Assembly: GCF_018279165.1 (NCBI RefSeq)
Contig: NZ_CP047290.1
Span: 125,001 to 175,961 of the forward strand
Length of the DNA stretch: 50,961 bases
Reading direction: 5' to 3'
DNA from: Falsirhodobacter algicola
GTDB taxonomy: Bacteria; Pseudomonadota; Alphaproteobacteria; Rhodobacterales; Rhodobacteraceae
Shown here: in pieces, positions 1 through 10,700 of the stretch
How the letters are laid out: each line of letters opens with the position of its first letter
Numbering within the stretch: position 1 is the stretch's first letter
Position numbers and translations under genes: made by a program
Notes under the pieces: model-generated
Told to the model about the DNA's origin: nothing
Database searches by the model: none
What the model saw: only the letters and a program-made list of their open reading frames with translations

Positions 1-1500
<1,500 letters not shown>

Positions 1501-1619
1501 ATCCAGAAACAGCAGGATCAAAAGCAAACACCGACTTGAACACGCGACATGAAAACCATGTCCCTGATGTTGTTATACCCACTCCGCTGCCAAAACAGCG
1601 GAGACGGGTTCTTCTCCGG

Positions 1620-1735
1620 TTTGGTGGTCATAGCACGAGCAAAACACCCGATCCCATCCCGAACTCGGCCGTTAAGTGCCGTCGCGCCAATGGTACTGCG
1701 TCTTAAGACGTGGGAGAGTAGGTCACCGCCAAACC
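1620..1735 (+). rRNA. rrf: 5S ribosomal RNA
   Basis: A ~116-nt sequence starts TTTGGTGGTCATAGC and ends CACCGCCAAACC, so its termini pair to form helix I. It has the conserved internal block CCCGATCCCATCCCGAACTC. It follows the 23S gene by about 120 nt, as expected in an rrn operon. The spacer (1501-1619) holds a short perfect hairpin, CTCCGCTG/CAGCGGAG, around 1582-1603, probably an RNA-processing structure. Confidence 0.96.
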
Positions 1736-1810
1736 TGACAAGAACCCAAGCCTCTCCGAACACACAAAACAAAACAATACCACAGGCCGTCAATCCAGAC
1801 AGCCAACCTC

Positions 1811-1887
<77 letters not shown>

Positions 1888-1893
1888 GAAATC

Positions 1894-3540
1894 CTACACT
1901 TTCAAAAACTCCTGTTCGCAGGAGGTTTTTTGATGTCCAGACATCAGCTCCACACCAAGGCTCAGAGCCAGAATACCCGCCAGATCGCCGTGAAGCGTCA
2001 GCTCAAGCCGGCTGCGTTTCTCCGACGTCGGCACCGGCATTGCCACGATCTTTTCGATCAGGCCCCGGATCGCCTCCCGCGCCTCGCTCTCCCGATCAGG
2101 ATCCGTCAGGCCGGCGATCAGTCCGCAGATGCGGTCATGATAAGTGTCGGCCATCTTCGGATGAATCCGCACGGTGGCGGCCCGGGCAGGGGCCGCGGCG
2201 ACGTCCCGCTCCAGTTGCTTCCGCCGAAGTTCCGGCTGCTCCATCTTCGCCTTGATCCGCTCGGGCGGAAGACCGGAGAGCAGGGCGTTCACCAGCGCAT
2301 CCTGATCCTTGATGACCTTCGCCAGCTCCTTCTCCTTCACGGCGCGGTCGTCGGTGTGGCGTGCCGCCAGACGATTGCGCTCGGCGATGTATTGTTCGGC
2401 GAACGCCTTCACCAGGTCCGGATCCATCAGCTGGTCCGACAGGGCGGTCAGGATCCGGCCCTCCAGGTCCGGCCGGGAGATGCCGGTGCGGTTGCTGCAG
2501 ACAGACGTGCCCTTGTTGCGCGAATTGCTGCAGCCGAAGCGATCCTTGGCGATGGTGGAAAAACCACCCCCGCAGCACCCGCAGACCGTCAGGCCCGAAA
2601 GCAAAAACTTCGGCCGCCGCTGCTCCCAGATGGGTAGCACCGAGGGCGAGGTCTTCGCCCCCTGCCGCGCCCGCACCTCCTTCCACAATTCCTCCTCGAT
2701 GATCCGCAGATGCGGCATCTCGGAGATCACCCAGTCCTCGTTGGGGTTCAGGTGCAAGACATTTCTCCAGGTCTCCGGATCCTTGCGATACTTAAGCCGG
2801 TTCCAGATCTGGCGCCCGACATAGAGTTCGTAGTTCAGGATCCCTGTGCCGCGCTTGGGATTGCCAAGAATGGTCGAGGCACCTTAGGCGCCGAGGCCGT
2901 GGTTGCTGCGCGGGGCCGGAATGCCCTCCCGGTTCAGCTGATCGGCGATCCGATTGGGCGACATTCCCTCGGCATAGGCCGTGAAGATACGCTGCACGAT
3001 GGCCGCCTCCTCCGCGTTGATCTCACGATCACCGCGCTGGATCTCCCCGTTCTCGCCCATGTGGCGTAGGACGGTGTAGCCGAAGGCATTGCCGCCGCCG
3101 GACTTGCCCGTCTCCACCCGACCGCGGAGGCCCCGGTGGGTCTTGACCGCGAGGTCCTTAAGGAATAGCGCATTCATCGTGCCCTTCAGGCCGATATGCA
3201 TCTCGTTCACCTGTCCGTCGGCCAGCGTCAGGATATTAACGCCCGCGAAGGACAGGGTCTGGTAGATGGTGGCAATGTCGGCCTGATTGCGCGAGATGCG
3301 GTCGAGGGCTTCGGACAGCACGAGGTCGAAGCGACGATTGCGGCCGTCCTGCAAAAGGCGCTGGAGACCGGGGCGGAGGATCATGCTCGACCCCGACAGG
3401 CCGGCATCCTCATAGGTGTCGACGATCTGCCAGCCCTCGCGCAGGGCGCGTTCGCGACACAGCCGGATCTGGTCCTCGATGGAGGCGGCATTCTGCAGGT
3501 CGGTGGAATAGCGAGCGTAGAGGGCCACGCGGAGGGTCAT
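1894..3540 (-). pseudogene. large serine recombinase (site-specific integrase), interrupted by an in-frame stop
   Basis: The N-terminal resolvase domain starts MTLRVALYARYST, with the catalytic serine at about residue 11 and a LSEALDRISRNQ segment. A recombinase domain follows, then a zinc beta-ribbon with paired cysteines (CGCC ... CSN ... CSN) and a coiled-coil C-terminus. A TAA at 2884-2886 splits the frame after NHGLGA; the same frame resumes directly with GASTILGNPKRGTG, where relatives usually have a tryptophan. The gene is therefore one nonsense mutation away from a ~548-residue enzyme. The start at 3540 is preceded by a GGAG ribosome-binding site. The gene ends 7 nt inside the left attachment repeat and probably belongs to the island's integration machinery. 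Without read-through, both halves would be inactive. Confidence 0.85.
1909..1931. terminator. Rho-independent terminator after tRNA-fMet, inside the recombinase 3' end
   Basis: Stem CTCCTG/CAGGAG (1909-1914 and 1919-1924) with a TTCG loop is followed on the + strand by GTTTTTT. On the - strand the stem is followed by a T5 run, so it can act in both directions. It would end the rrn operon transcript now that the native terminator is displaced. It lies within the last codons of the leftward recombinase gene. Confidence 0.7.
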
Positions 3541-3573
3541 GGGGAAATCTCCAGTTCGCACGGGGCAGGGACG

Positions 3574-3780
3574 TCAGTCGGTATCCTGTCCCTGTTCCAT
3601 AAGGTGATCGGCGCGGGCGGCATCGCGCGCTAAGGCCCGGACCAGGGCAAGCAGATGATCTCGTGGGTGCGATACCTGATGATTCCCGGCAAGGGGCGTG
3701 TCGGAAGAAAATGCCGACGGGGCGACCGCCGCGGACGCGGCACCCTCCCTGTCGACATTCTTTCCCCGGTCTCGCGCCAT
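3574..3780 (-). CDS. possible small protein upstream of the recombinase
   Basis: A 68-codon frame reads in the same direction as the recombinase and stops 33 nt before its start. The C-terminal part (LLALVRALARDAARADHLME) is a plausible amphipathic helix, and small helical proteins often precede serine integrase genes in this group. An AGGGAG lies about 12 nt upstream of the ATG. No domain is recognised, and codon evidence from so short a frame is weak. Confidence 0.35.
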   Translation of the reverse strand: MARDRGKNVDREGAASAAVAPSAFSSDTPLAGNHQVSHPRDHLLALVRALARDAARADHLMEQGQDTD

Positions 3781-4216
3781 GGGCCGAGTTGCTCCCTGCG
3801 CCGCAGGGCAGGGCCCGTCGACGTTTGCTGATGATGATCCTGACTGCGGGCGGTCCCGCAGGTGTTCAGTTGATCATAGGGCATAGGATAGGTGCTCGAA
3901 GCTGGAAACACGGATCTCTGGGCTCGTGAATGTGGATAACCTACCGGAAATACGGAAATCTTAATCTTCATAGGGTGGCTGAGAGACAAATTCGGGGCGC
4001 TGGATGATGCGATGACCGCATTCCGACGGCCTGTGGGGGTGATTGCCTGGCGCCGCAAAACTTCGGGGGCGAATTATCCGGATTTTATGGCTCACTCTCG
4101 GGGGCAGGATCAGATACCCGGCCAAGGCTGACTATCCAGCGGCAAGGCTGTTATCGATGGCTGTCCTTGTCGGCGCGGCCTCGCGCCTGTCGGTCGTGCC
4201 CTCGGCACAGCCGAGA
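3781..4216. other. non-coding stretch between recombinase and IS3 element
   Basis: About 430 bp with no convincing gene. Short frames here lack recognisable domains. The left inverted repeat of the neighbouring IS3 element was looked for and not found, so that end of the element may be truncated in this stretch. Confidence 0.5.
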
Positions 4217-5131
4217 TCACTGCTGTGTGCTGAACGTCACGCGGGAAAGGGGCAACTCGGCCTCCAGCCGATCAGCGCAACAACGCCGCGAGCGCATCTT
4301 CAGCCCTGAATGCGGGTGGTTTTCGTTGTAGTCCTCGATCCAGCCTCCAATCAATCCGAGAACAGTGTAGGCGTCCGGCAATGGCGTCACCTGGACGTAA
4401 CCGCGCTTGAGGGTCTTCACAAAGGCCTCCGAGATGCCGTTGCTCTGAGGGCTTCGGACCGGCGTGAAGCAAGGCTTTAGACCAAGTTGGCGCGCGAAGA
4501 TCTGCGTGTCCTTGGCGATGTAAGGCGAACCGTTGTCGGACAGCATTTCGATGACTGAAGGCGCGCGGCATGTCCCAAAGCGACGCTCGACGGCTTCAAG
4601 CATGATGTCGCAGACGTCGGAACCGCTGATCCCGGCGTTCACGACGGCCCGCCAGGCGATGATCTCGCGGTCGTGCGCATCGATGATAAGGGCGCCACGG
4701 ACGATGTCTCCGCTCCAACAGGTGAACTCGAACCCGTCCGAGCACCAGCGCAGGTCAGAGCGCATGACGATGACCTTGCCGTCGTGAACATGCTCGGGAC
4801 GCTCCGTATACTCCCGCGCCAGCAGCAGGCTATGGGCCTGCATGATCCTGTAGACCCTTTTGTGATTGACCGGTGCCAGATCTTCCGACCGCAGCTGGCG
4901 GTTCAGGATCGCGGTGATGCGACGGTAGCCATCGGTGGGCCGCGCCGTCACCAGTGTGGCGATCCGCGGCACCAGCTCCGCGTCTTGCGCCTTGTGGTAG
5001 CGTCGGCGCGGCTTCGTCTTGCCCTTCACTCGATCGACCAGGCTCGAGCGGGCCACACCAAGCGTTTCTGCCACAACCTTTACCGCAAACCGTCCGTCAG
5101 CGGCGACCGCGCGTGCAAGGTCAGTTTTTTT
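4217..5131 (-). CDS. IS3-family transposase OrfB (reached by -1 frameshift)
   Basis: This is a DDE transposase with an integrase core: the HTH-like start LARAVAADGRFAVKVVAETL, then the first Asp near RWCSDGFEF, the second in MLSDNGSPY and the Glu in SNGISEAFVKTLKRGY. The frame runs without a stop from the A7 slippery run at 5125-5131, so the product is expected as an OrfAB fusion made by -1 slippage. The first internal ATG is at 5074. OrfB itself looks intact, but the upstream orfA has a premature stop, so the fusion cannot be made normally. Confidence 0.85.
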   Translation of the reverse strand, partial: KKTDLARAVAADGRFAVKVVAETLGVARSSLVDRVKGKTKPRRRYHKAQDAELVPRIATLVTARPTDGYRRITAILNRQLRSEDLAPVNHKRVYRIMQAHSLLLAREYTERPEHVHDGKVIVMRSDLRWCSDGFEFTCWSGDIVRGALIIDAHDREIIAWRAVVNAGISGSDVCDIMLEAVERRFGTCRAPSVIEMLSDNGSPYIAKDTQIFARQLGLKPCFTPVRSPQSNGISEAFVKTLKRGYVQVTPLPDAYTVLGLIGGWIEDYNENHPHSGLKMRSRRCCADRLEAELPLSRVTFSTQQ

Positions 5132-5475
5132 GAGCGTGACTTGTCCAGGGCCTCGCGCAGGATCGCGGCCTCCAGCGTCTTGCGACCGAGATGGCGTTCA
5201 AGTTCGCGGATGCGATCCTAGAGCTGCCGCACGACCTTGTTGCTGGTGACGTCATCATCCTCGGTCACGGCGACACTCCCCCCTTCGAGCATGAGCCTTC
5301 GCCAACGATACAGCAGGTTGGGTGCAACGCCATTACGCCGCGCAACGATGGAAATGGTGGCCTGATCCTCCAGCGTCTCTTCCACGATCCGCAGCTTCTC
5401 GGCGGCCGTCCAGCGGCGCCGACGGCCGCCATCAGTGATGATCTCAATCTCAGACATAAGCACGTGCTCAGGCAT
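5080..5475 (-). pseudogene. IS3-family OrfA, premature stop
   Basis: OrfA carries the helix-turn-helix of the transposase_8 type (RRRWTAAEKLRIVEETL ... VARRNGVAPNLLYRWRR) followed by a leucine-zipper segment. A TAG at 5218-5220 interrupts it right after VRQL, where related proteins have Glu (a GAG to TAG change). Beyond the stop the same frame continues DRIRELERHLGRKTLEAAIL to the slippery A7 at 5125-5131 and ends at 5080. The stop precedes the frameshift site, so this copy should be unable to make OrfAB. Confidence 0.8.
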
Positions 5476-5659
5476 ATACCTGAGCCTCCATGGCTATGCC
5501 CAAGTGTCCGGTCAAAACAGGGGCCAGTTCACCACCGAGTCGATATCTTTCAACAGCTCAGTTATTTTGGGGAAGTCAGTGAGACTGCCAGCTGTGCCGT
5601 GGAATAGGGTCTCTCCACTCAGATAAAAATGAGTTTCAGAAAACACTGAGCTTAGGCAC

Positions 5660-7669
5660 CTAATATGGTAGCTTCAGGCCTGCTTTCATGATCATCGGCG
5701 CAGCTTCGGCGAAGGTTAACGTAGAAAGCCGATCGCCGAAAAGGCTACGTAAATCTAACTCGAACTTTGCTTGGTCACGATATCGCTTCTCGTCGCCCGC
5801 CATATAGAGGGATTTCTCCATCATGACGCTCACCCGGCCATCGGCCTGATGATCGAAGACGATCACTTCGCCAGTGCACAGGTCGACCTTGGTGCGTTCT
5901 GAAAGCCTTGGGAGGGCGCTGGTGTCGAAGTCGGGGTAGACGAGAGCGGTCAACTTCCTCGACGCAAGGTGGACGCGGTAGATCGTGGTGTTGTCCAGAG
6001 AGCCGGCGAGAGCCTGCGCGACGCTGATATAGGTGCGCAGTCGCGGGGTGAGCTTCGGTAGATCGCGGGCGTGGACTTGGTACTTGTCGCCTGCCAGCTG
6101 GCCAATGCCGGCTGCGGCATGGGAGTGCGCGTCCTCCGCCAATGCTGCGCCATCACCGGCATCGAAGAGCATACGTCGGGCGACAGCCTCTGCGGCCGTG
6201 AGAGAACCAAAAATGGCACGAAGATCACGTTGAAGCGTCGGCGACAGCCGGCGGTAGGGGGCTCGTCCAGAGAAACTGCTCAGGGCGAAGAAGCGTCCGA
6301 TCTCATCGGCGCGACGGGCTGCCGCGATTGCCAAATTCTCGGCTGGGATCGCCGCAAAGGCATCTGCCAAAGCCATCTTGACGGACAAGCGAGCGCTTGC
6401 CAATTGTGATCGCAGATCCTTGGGGATCTCATCCGCATGTGGCACACGGCCGATCCTCAGGAAGAGGTTCACAAGGTCGTCCCGCACCGCCTCTAGGGTC
6501 TCCTGGCGCCAGGATGTTCCCGGCATGATGCTAGACGGCTGCCGCGGTACTGAGGGAATTGGCCGCGCCCCAATCATTCCCGTTTGTCGGCGCGACAGCA
6601 CGCGCTGCTCGAGTTCTTCATCGCGGAAGATGAAGAAAATGCCTGGACCCGCTGCTACCGGAGTCACTTCGAGCGTATCGAGCAGGAACGCCCGCAGTTC
6701 CGCCTGAGTATAGTAACGCTGAAAGGTTCCGCGAGAAGTTAGGAAGCCGTCGCCATGCGGCCGCTGGCCAGAGACCTCGCCCTTGCCTACTAGCATGACG
6801 GCGACGGCCAAGCATCGTTCGGCTAAAGCGAAGGCTCGGCGCAGCACGTCTCGTCGCTCGAGGGGATTTTCCACCACGTTCAATACAAAGCCGAGGTTCA
6901 CGATCGCCCTTGGTACCAGCGCGCTTCGTTCCGGTGCGAAATGTGGATCCCAGCCGACTGCGTCGATCCCTGCGGCACGAAGCGCCCGCACGTCGTCTCC
7001 ACGGCCGCAGCCGTAATCGAGGATACTCACGCCGCTCTTGAGAAGGCCCGCTGCATTTAGGGCGGCCATGGGTGCTGAAAGGCTATTCCGCCCGATCGCC
7101 GTCCTGTGCCGGACAACTTGAGGCATGGCGTTGAAAGAGGGGACATTTGAGATGTCCAGCTTCGTTACCTTGCTCGCGGGGTCATCGCGGGCAACGACAA
7201 GGTGGTCACGCACCTCAATACGCGCTTCGGTCAGAGCGGCGTTCCAGGCATCCTGCCGCCCTCGTTTCGTCATTTCGACGAACAGGCCTCTCCGTTCCAG
7301 CTCTCGGGTCAGCGCTACGTAGATATCACGTTCTGGGGCGTTGGGCGGCAGCAACAGTTCCTTGCGGTGGAGGATAGGAGGGTTCTTCCCATAACACCGC
7401 ACGGTCACAGCACCCGTCTTGAGGTCAACCCGGTAGCTTTCGTTAAGCACAGGGAAGGCGCTGTCTGCAAAGTCATCGTAGCTCAAAAGCGAGACGCCGC
7501 CGCCATTGGCGAAATCGACTTTGGCCACGTTCCAATTTCTGTGCGGCACGCGGCAGGCAGCCGCATCGATAAGCGCAGCATGTTCTGGAGGAAGATGGTC
7601 CAAGGCCGAGCGGTGCACATAGAGCGCCCCGCCCACCCTCTTACCTAAACCAGCCCCCTCTTTCTCCAT
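5660..7669 (-). CDS. phosphorothioation-associated putative DNA methyltransferase
   Basis: A 669-residue protein resembling the family named DNA phosphorothioation-associated putative methyltransferase. A class I SAM-binding motif I (LDYGCGRGDD) is at residues 217-226, with NLGFVLNVVENP near 258-269. The methyltransferase core is flanked by two similar ~90-residue segments (about 18-108 and 531-623) sharing DFA/DxSA-P-L-E--VDL-TG patterns. The start at 7669 was chosen because AGGGGAG lies just upstream; an earlier in-frame ATG at 8095 overlaps the end of sspH in another frame and gives a low-complexity, non-homologous leader. The gene is last in the operon, 44 nt after sspH. Its substrate is not known. 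Acting on DNA as part of the defence module is inference from context. Confidence 0.8.
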   Translation of the reverse strand: MEKEGAGLGKRVGGALYVHRSALDHLPPEHAALIDAAACRVPHRNWNVAKVDFANGGGVSLLSYDDFADSAFPVLNESYRVDLKTGAVTVRCYGKNPPILHRKELLLPPNAPERDIYVALTRELERRGLFVEMTKRGRQDAWNAALTEARIEVRDHLVVARDDPASKVTKLDISNVPSFNAMPQVVRHRTAIGRNSLSAPMAALNAAGLLKSGVSILDYGCGRGDDVRALRAAGIDAVGWDPHFAPERSALVPRAIVNLGFVLNVVENPLERRDVLRRAFALAERCLAVAVMLVGKGEVSGQRPHGDGFLTSRGTFQRYYTQAELRAFLLDTLEVTPVAAGPGIFFIFRDEELEQRVLSRRQTGMIGARPIPSVPRQPSSIMPGTSWRQETLEAVRDDLVNLFLRIGRVPHADEIPKDLRSQLASARLSVKMALADAFAAIPAENLAIAAARRADEIGRFFALSSFSGRAPYRRLSPTLQRDLRAIFGSLTAAEAVARRMLFDAGDGAALAEDAHSHAAAGIGQLAGDKYQVHARDLPKLTPRLRTYISVAQALAGSLDNTTIYRVHLASRKLTALVYPDFDTSALPRLSERTKVDLCTGEVIVFDHQADGRVSVMMEKSLYMAGDEKRYRDQAKFELDLRSLFGDRLSTLTFAEAAPMIMKAGLKLPY

Positions 7670-7713
7670 GAGCTCCCCTAAGCAATGCACGGCGTGGGCC
7701 GTATGAGCGCCTA

Positions 7714-10700
7714 TCAGCTTCTCCGCGATGCCCAATAGCTCTTCGCTGCCTGCGCGAGGCGTTGCACGTCCTCCGTCTCGGCGAAGGGCACCTGTACTAC
7801 GAAGAACTCTTGGCCAGGAGGCAGCTGCTGGTTGGCCAGCATACAGGCAAGATGACCTTTTCCTAATAGCTTTTCTGCGCCGCCAACCCCAAGAACCATC
7901 CGCGAACCCGTACCATTCTGTACTTTCAGGCAAAGACGGTTGCCCATGTTGTCGCGCAACCGCCCAGGCACAGCGTCTGCATCGGCCCGCTGGGTTATCA
8001 GGATCAGGTGGATGCCCGCCGCCCGTGCCTTCATGCCGAGGTTGGCCACCGAGGAGAGCACGACCTCCTGATACTCTTTCTCCTGCGCCATCCAAGCCCC
8101 AAGCTCGTCATGCACGAGAAAAATCCGCGACATCCGCTGCTCTAGCGGCACCCTTCGATTGTACTCCGCGATATTGGCGGCACCGACCGAGGCGAGCTTC
8201 TCGTACCGTGAGTCCATCTGGCGTACGAGATCCTCAAGGATCGCCTTCGCGGCGCTCATCTCGGTGACGATCGGCGCTTTCATCTGCGGGGCGCCTTCCA
8301 GCCAGGTGAAATCCACACCCTTTTTGGGGTCGACAACAATCAACTCGACCTGCTCTGGGTCGTTGAACGCGATCAATTGCAGAAGGAGCCCTTGGGTCAG
8401 GATCCCTTTGCCGCTGCCTGTCTCGCCTGCAATCAACGTGTGCGGGCCGTGCACCTCGTAATCAGCAAAGGGCTCGGCAAGGTTCAGATACAGGAGTCGG
8501 TCCTCGTCTTCGCGTGCCCCGAGGATGAAAGAGGTGTGCTGCCCTGGGTCACGATCAGGCCAGAGGGCGCTTAGCCATGTCGAGGCAAGCGGCACCTTGG
8601 CCCTTTTCTCCCGCGTCACGAAGACCGAGATCCGGCCGCGCCCTGGCCGCACGTCTGCAACCTCGATGCCGTAAGTCGTCAGCAACTCACTCGTGCGCCG
8701 CTCTATCCTGTCGACGGTCAGTGAAGGATGGCCACGGAAGGCAATGAGTGCGCCGTTGGGCGTCAGCCGCGGCTTGGGGTCGGCGAACTGAGCTTGCATG
8801 CTGAAGTGGCTCAACGCCCGTTGGGTTTCTATCGCGATCTTATCGGCCCAAGCAAGGGAGTCGGGGTCGGTGACCGCTCCGCGCTCAATCGCAGCCATGT
8901 CCCGAAGGACAGCATAGACCGGAGGAGGCAAGAAACAGGGCGGCTCGGGTGCCTGGTCTTCTTCCGCCATGTCGGTTGTCACAGCCTCAGGCTCCGTCTT
9001 CGGGTCCTCGGCGGCAGTATCGGCGTCGGCTGCGCTCCGCGACGGAAGAGGCCTTCCGTCGAGTAGTTCCCCCGAGGTGTTGAAGTTTGCACCCACAACC
9101 GCCGTAGTGGTCTCTCGCGGTTGGACCGGCTGTGACGTTTGGGCCTCACCGGAGCCATACCAGACGATATCGCCGAGGCCCTCACGCTGGGGCAGATCAC
9201 CCTCCATCGTACCCTGCAGCGTCTGGCGGATCGCTGGAGTGGTCAACACATGGTGACGCAGATACGGGCGATCCGAATCCGCCTCGCACTTCCAGACGAC
9301 CCCATGATCGTCATGCAGACATACGACAACCTCGCCGCTGATCTGGAACGATACCTCGCCGGCGCTCAAGGCATCGAAGAACGCAGCACGCAGGACTGGG
9401 TCTGGCAGGCGTTCCGTCACCCCGTCCCGGTTAACTAGGAGATCGGCCAACCGTGCGCAGGCGGCCTCCCGAGAAATAGCGTCGTCGTTGTCGATGAACA
9501 GGCTGGTCAGGCGATCCACCGTGTCTCGCACCTGTTGCTGCGCTTCCTTGATCGTGGCCAGTTCGGCAGTCTTCTCGATGAATTTGGCTTCACCGACCTG
9601 CAGAAACACCCGGAACGCCCCATCATCATGGTCGATGATAACGGCAATGGCATCGGCGACACGTCCCTTCTCGGACATGAACCAGCCGCGATAATCGTCG
9701 AGCGAGACCCAGATCGGCGCATTATTCATCGTGCCCTTCAGGGCGCCTTCCATCCAGGCGCGCATGACCGCGAGGCCGATCATCTCGCGCGAAGCATTGG
9801 CGTATCGGGCCGCTGACAGGACCTTTCGTCCTGAAATCCTCAGGACGTCACGGATGACAACGCCCGAAAGCGTCTGCGCATCCGGCGCACCGATGCCACA
9901 GGCAGCGATAAGATCGTCACGGATGTTGCGCTTCAGCCGGTCGTCCACCTTACCGGCGCTAATAATCACCCGTCCGTCGGCACCCGGGACAGAGATATCG
10001 CTAATGATCTGAACGCCGCAGCGCTCAAATAGAGTTCGACTGGCCACCTTGTCATAAGTAATCACCCATTCCGCAAACTGGTGTGCCCGGCGGACCAGCT
10101 CGCTCACCTTGGCATCCTCGAACTGGATCTGCCGGATCAGCACCCCGTGGAACCCCTCCGGCAGGAAGCCTTTCGCCAGCTCGTAGATCAAGTCCTGATA
10201 GTGTCCGACAGCACGGGGCGGTCTAGGGAGCGTCAGGTATACGCCGACACCGGACGCATCGGTCTCAGTCATGCGGCGACGCGGGCGCCGGGCCACGGCA
10301 GGGTCGAAGGTGGCGGCAAGTTCTTGCGAGCCGCCAGCTTCCTCCACCCAAACCGGATCGGCGTGATGGCTGATCACATCGTGAAGGAAGACCAAATCGA
10401 GGTCCCGCACCTCGCTCTCCGCGCCATCCGAGGCACGGTTGGATCTGACGTCCACCCGCAGCCTAGACAGAAATCCCCGTGCCGTCTCGCTGATGTTCTC
10501 TGCCGCCAGGCGCACGTTCTGGTTGCGATAAATCTTGCGCATCCGGTCCTGATCACGGTGCGTGATAACGAGGTCGCAGCGCAGATCGGATTGCCGGTGC
10601 AAACGTTTGGCCATTTCCCGAGCCACTTCGCGCGGCAAGGTATGGCTCTCCGAGTCGAAGATTGATGCTGAAAGGTTGGTTGCTTCGTGGGGGTGGACGT

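Larger units (their letters stand above)
4217..5531 (-). mobile_element. IS3-family (IS2-like group) insertion sequence
   Basis: It contains the two-frame orfA/orfB transposase. The right end on the - strand begins TGAACTGGCCCCTGTTTTGA at 5531, matching the form of IS2-type terminal repeats (TG..., CCCC core). No matching left terminal repeat could be seen near 4040-4216, so the coordinates are exact only on the right. The element sits between the recombinase and the defence operon and points leftward. Confidence 0.8.
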
